Part shown: positions 63,183-64,000 of the stretch, piece by piece
Layout of the letters: the number at the start of each line of letters is the position of its first letter
Numbering within the stretch: position 1 is the stretch's first letter
Origin: Sutcliffiella tianshenii
Lineage (GTDB): Bacteria; Bacillota; Bacilli; Bacillales; Bacillaceae_I
Direction of reading: 5' to 3'
DNA: 64,000 nt
Assembly (NCBI RefSeq): GCF_016908565.1
Contig: NZ_JAFBED010000002.1
Location: forward strand, 62,001 to 126,000
Notes under the pieces: generated by a model
Seen by the model: only the letters and a program-made list of their open reading frames with translations
What the model was told of the DNA's origin: nothing
Database searches by the model: none
Made by a program: the position numbers and the translations under genes

Positions 63183-64000
63183 ATGAAAAAAATAAAAGTA
63201 TTGGTGACAGACGATTCAATTTTTATGAGGAAGCTGATTTCGGACCTTCTTAAAGATCACCCTGATATTGAAGTGATTGCCACTGCCCGGAATGGGGCCG
63301 AGGCAATTGAAAAAGTGAAGGCACTATCACCGGATGTTGTCACGTTGGATGTCGAAATGCCTGTAATGGACGGGCTTGAAGCATTAAAGCGAATAATGGC
63401 AAGATCACCTGTACCTGTCATCATGCTTTCAAGTACAACCTCCACAGGGTCTTTGAATACCATTCTGGCGATTGAAAATGGCGCAGTGGACTTTGTTGCA
63501 AAACCTTCAGGTGCAATCTCCCTGGATATCTTTAAGGTGAAAGAGGAATTGATTGAGAAAATCCTGCTTGCAGCATCTTCCAATTTCCATTCTTTGCTCG
63601 GAAGAAACACTCAACAAAAAAACATTCCGCTAAATGGCACTCTGTATAGTACAATGGACCTAGTTGCAGAGAAAACAAAGTGGAATAGGTCTGTTATCTG
63701 TATCGGGACCTCGACTGGGGGTCCCAGAGCGTTGCAAACATTACTGACTTCGCTGCCGAATAAGTTGAAAACACCTGTTTTCATCGTTCAACATATGCCG
63801 AGGCAATTTACAAAATCTTTGGCAGAGCGACTCAATTCCTTATGCAGCTTCCCTGTTACAGAAGCTGTCCATGGGGAAAGAGTGATAAACGGTACCGCCT
63901 ATATCGCGCCGGGCGGGTATCATATGGAAGTGGAAGAGAAGAGAGGAGAGCTATACATCTCCTTGAATGAAGATATTCCTGTAAAAGGCCATCGTCCTGC
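63183..64000 (+). CDS. cheB: Chemotaxis methylesterase CheB (partial, runs off the end)
   Basis: Protein-glutamate methylesterase that adapts chemoreceptors. The window holds the first 272 residues: a receiver domain (TDDSIFMRKL; phosphorylated Asp in TLDVEMPVMDG; KPSG) and the start of the esterase domain with catalytic Ser in CIGTSTGGPRALQ and His in VQHMPRQFT. The third catalytic residue (Asp) would lie beyond base 64000. AAAAGGGG ribosome site upstream. Confidence 0.95.
   Translation, partial: MKKIKVLVTDDSIFMRKLISDLLKDHPDIEVIATARNGAEAIEKVKALSPDVVTLDVEMPVMDGLEALKRIMARSPVPVIMLSSTTSTGSLNTILAIENGAVDFVAKPSGAISLDIFKVKEELIEKILLAASSNFHSLLGRNTQQKNIPLNGTLYSTMDLVAEKTKWNRSVICIGTSTGGPRALQTLLTSLPNKLKTPVFIVQHMPRQFTKSLAERLNSLCSFPVTEAVHGERVINGTAYIAPGGYHMEVEEKRGELYISLNEDIPVKGHRP

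Overview
The window is a 64 kb piece of chromosome from a spore-forming, flagellated member of the Bacillaceae. Gene order follows the Bacillus subtilis prpC-to-cheB region almost gene for gene, and it contains spoVM, prkC, fapR, codY, fliY and a fla/che operon of Bacillus type. Protein identities to B. subtilis look clearly below same-species level (judged from memory of that organism), so a related genus or a non-subtilis Bacillus is likely. Apart from rpmB, all genes lie on the + strand. No prophage, insertion sequence, CRISPR array, tRNA or rRNA was found.

Layout. 1-6.0 kb: PP2C phosphatase and PASTA kinase (prpC, prkC), ribosome assembly GTPase rsgA, rpe, a 58-residue unknown ORF, thiN, the 26-residue sporulation peptide spoVM, and rpmB on the opposite strand. 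6.3-12.1 kb: Asp23-like yloU, fatty acid kinase fakA, serine dehydratase sdaAB-sdaAA, recG. 12.3-16.0 kb: phospholipid and fatty acid genes fapR-plsX-fabD-fabG-acpP behind a FapR-type promoter/operator. 16.2-28.9 kb: rnc-smc-ftsY, ylxM-ffh, rpsP-khpA, rimM-trmD, rplS, a type I signal peptidase, rbgA and rnhB, i.e. RNA processing, chromosome organisation, protein targeting and translation. 28.9-30.5 kb: ylqG-ylqH, an orphan pair resembling the FliK C-terminal domain and the FlhB C-terminal domain. 30.7-41.6 kb: sucCD, dprA, topA, trmFO, xerC, hslV-hslU, codY. 41.9 kb to the end: the fla/che operon from flgB to a truncated cheB, covering rod, MS ring, C ring, export gate, ATPase, hook, hook cap and chemotaxis genes.

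Departures from the standard arrangement. (1) The hook protein FlgE carries a predicted helical insertion of about 190 residues and is nearly twice the length of the B. subtilis protein. (2) The neighbouring hook-cap protein FlgD has two tandem copies of the small C-terminal module that is single in B. subtilis. These two changes may be linked. (3) Two intergenic copies of a roughly 130-140 bp structured repeat differ by many compensatory changes that keep the same stems, and an apparently collapsed third copy lies at 8.4 kb. (4) Seven tandem 53-bp units with an alternating two-unit pattern fill the unusually wide ftsY-ylxM gap. (5) Several promoters carry dyads or known-type operators: a FapR box at fapR, cre-like sites before sucC and sdaAA, a perfect dyad inside the rpsP promoter spacer, and an inverted repeat upstream of the fla/che promoter. 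(6) ylqD, which lies between khpA and rimM in B. subtilis, is absent.

All functional calls come from reading motifs and from remembered family sequences. No database search was run. Promoters and terminators are judged by eye.
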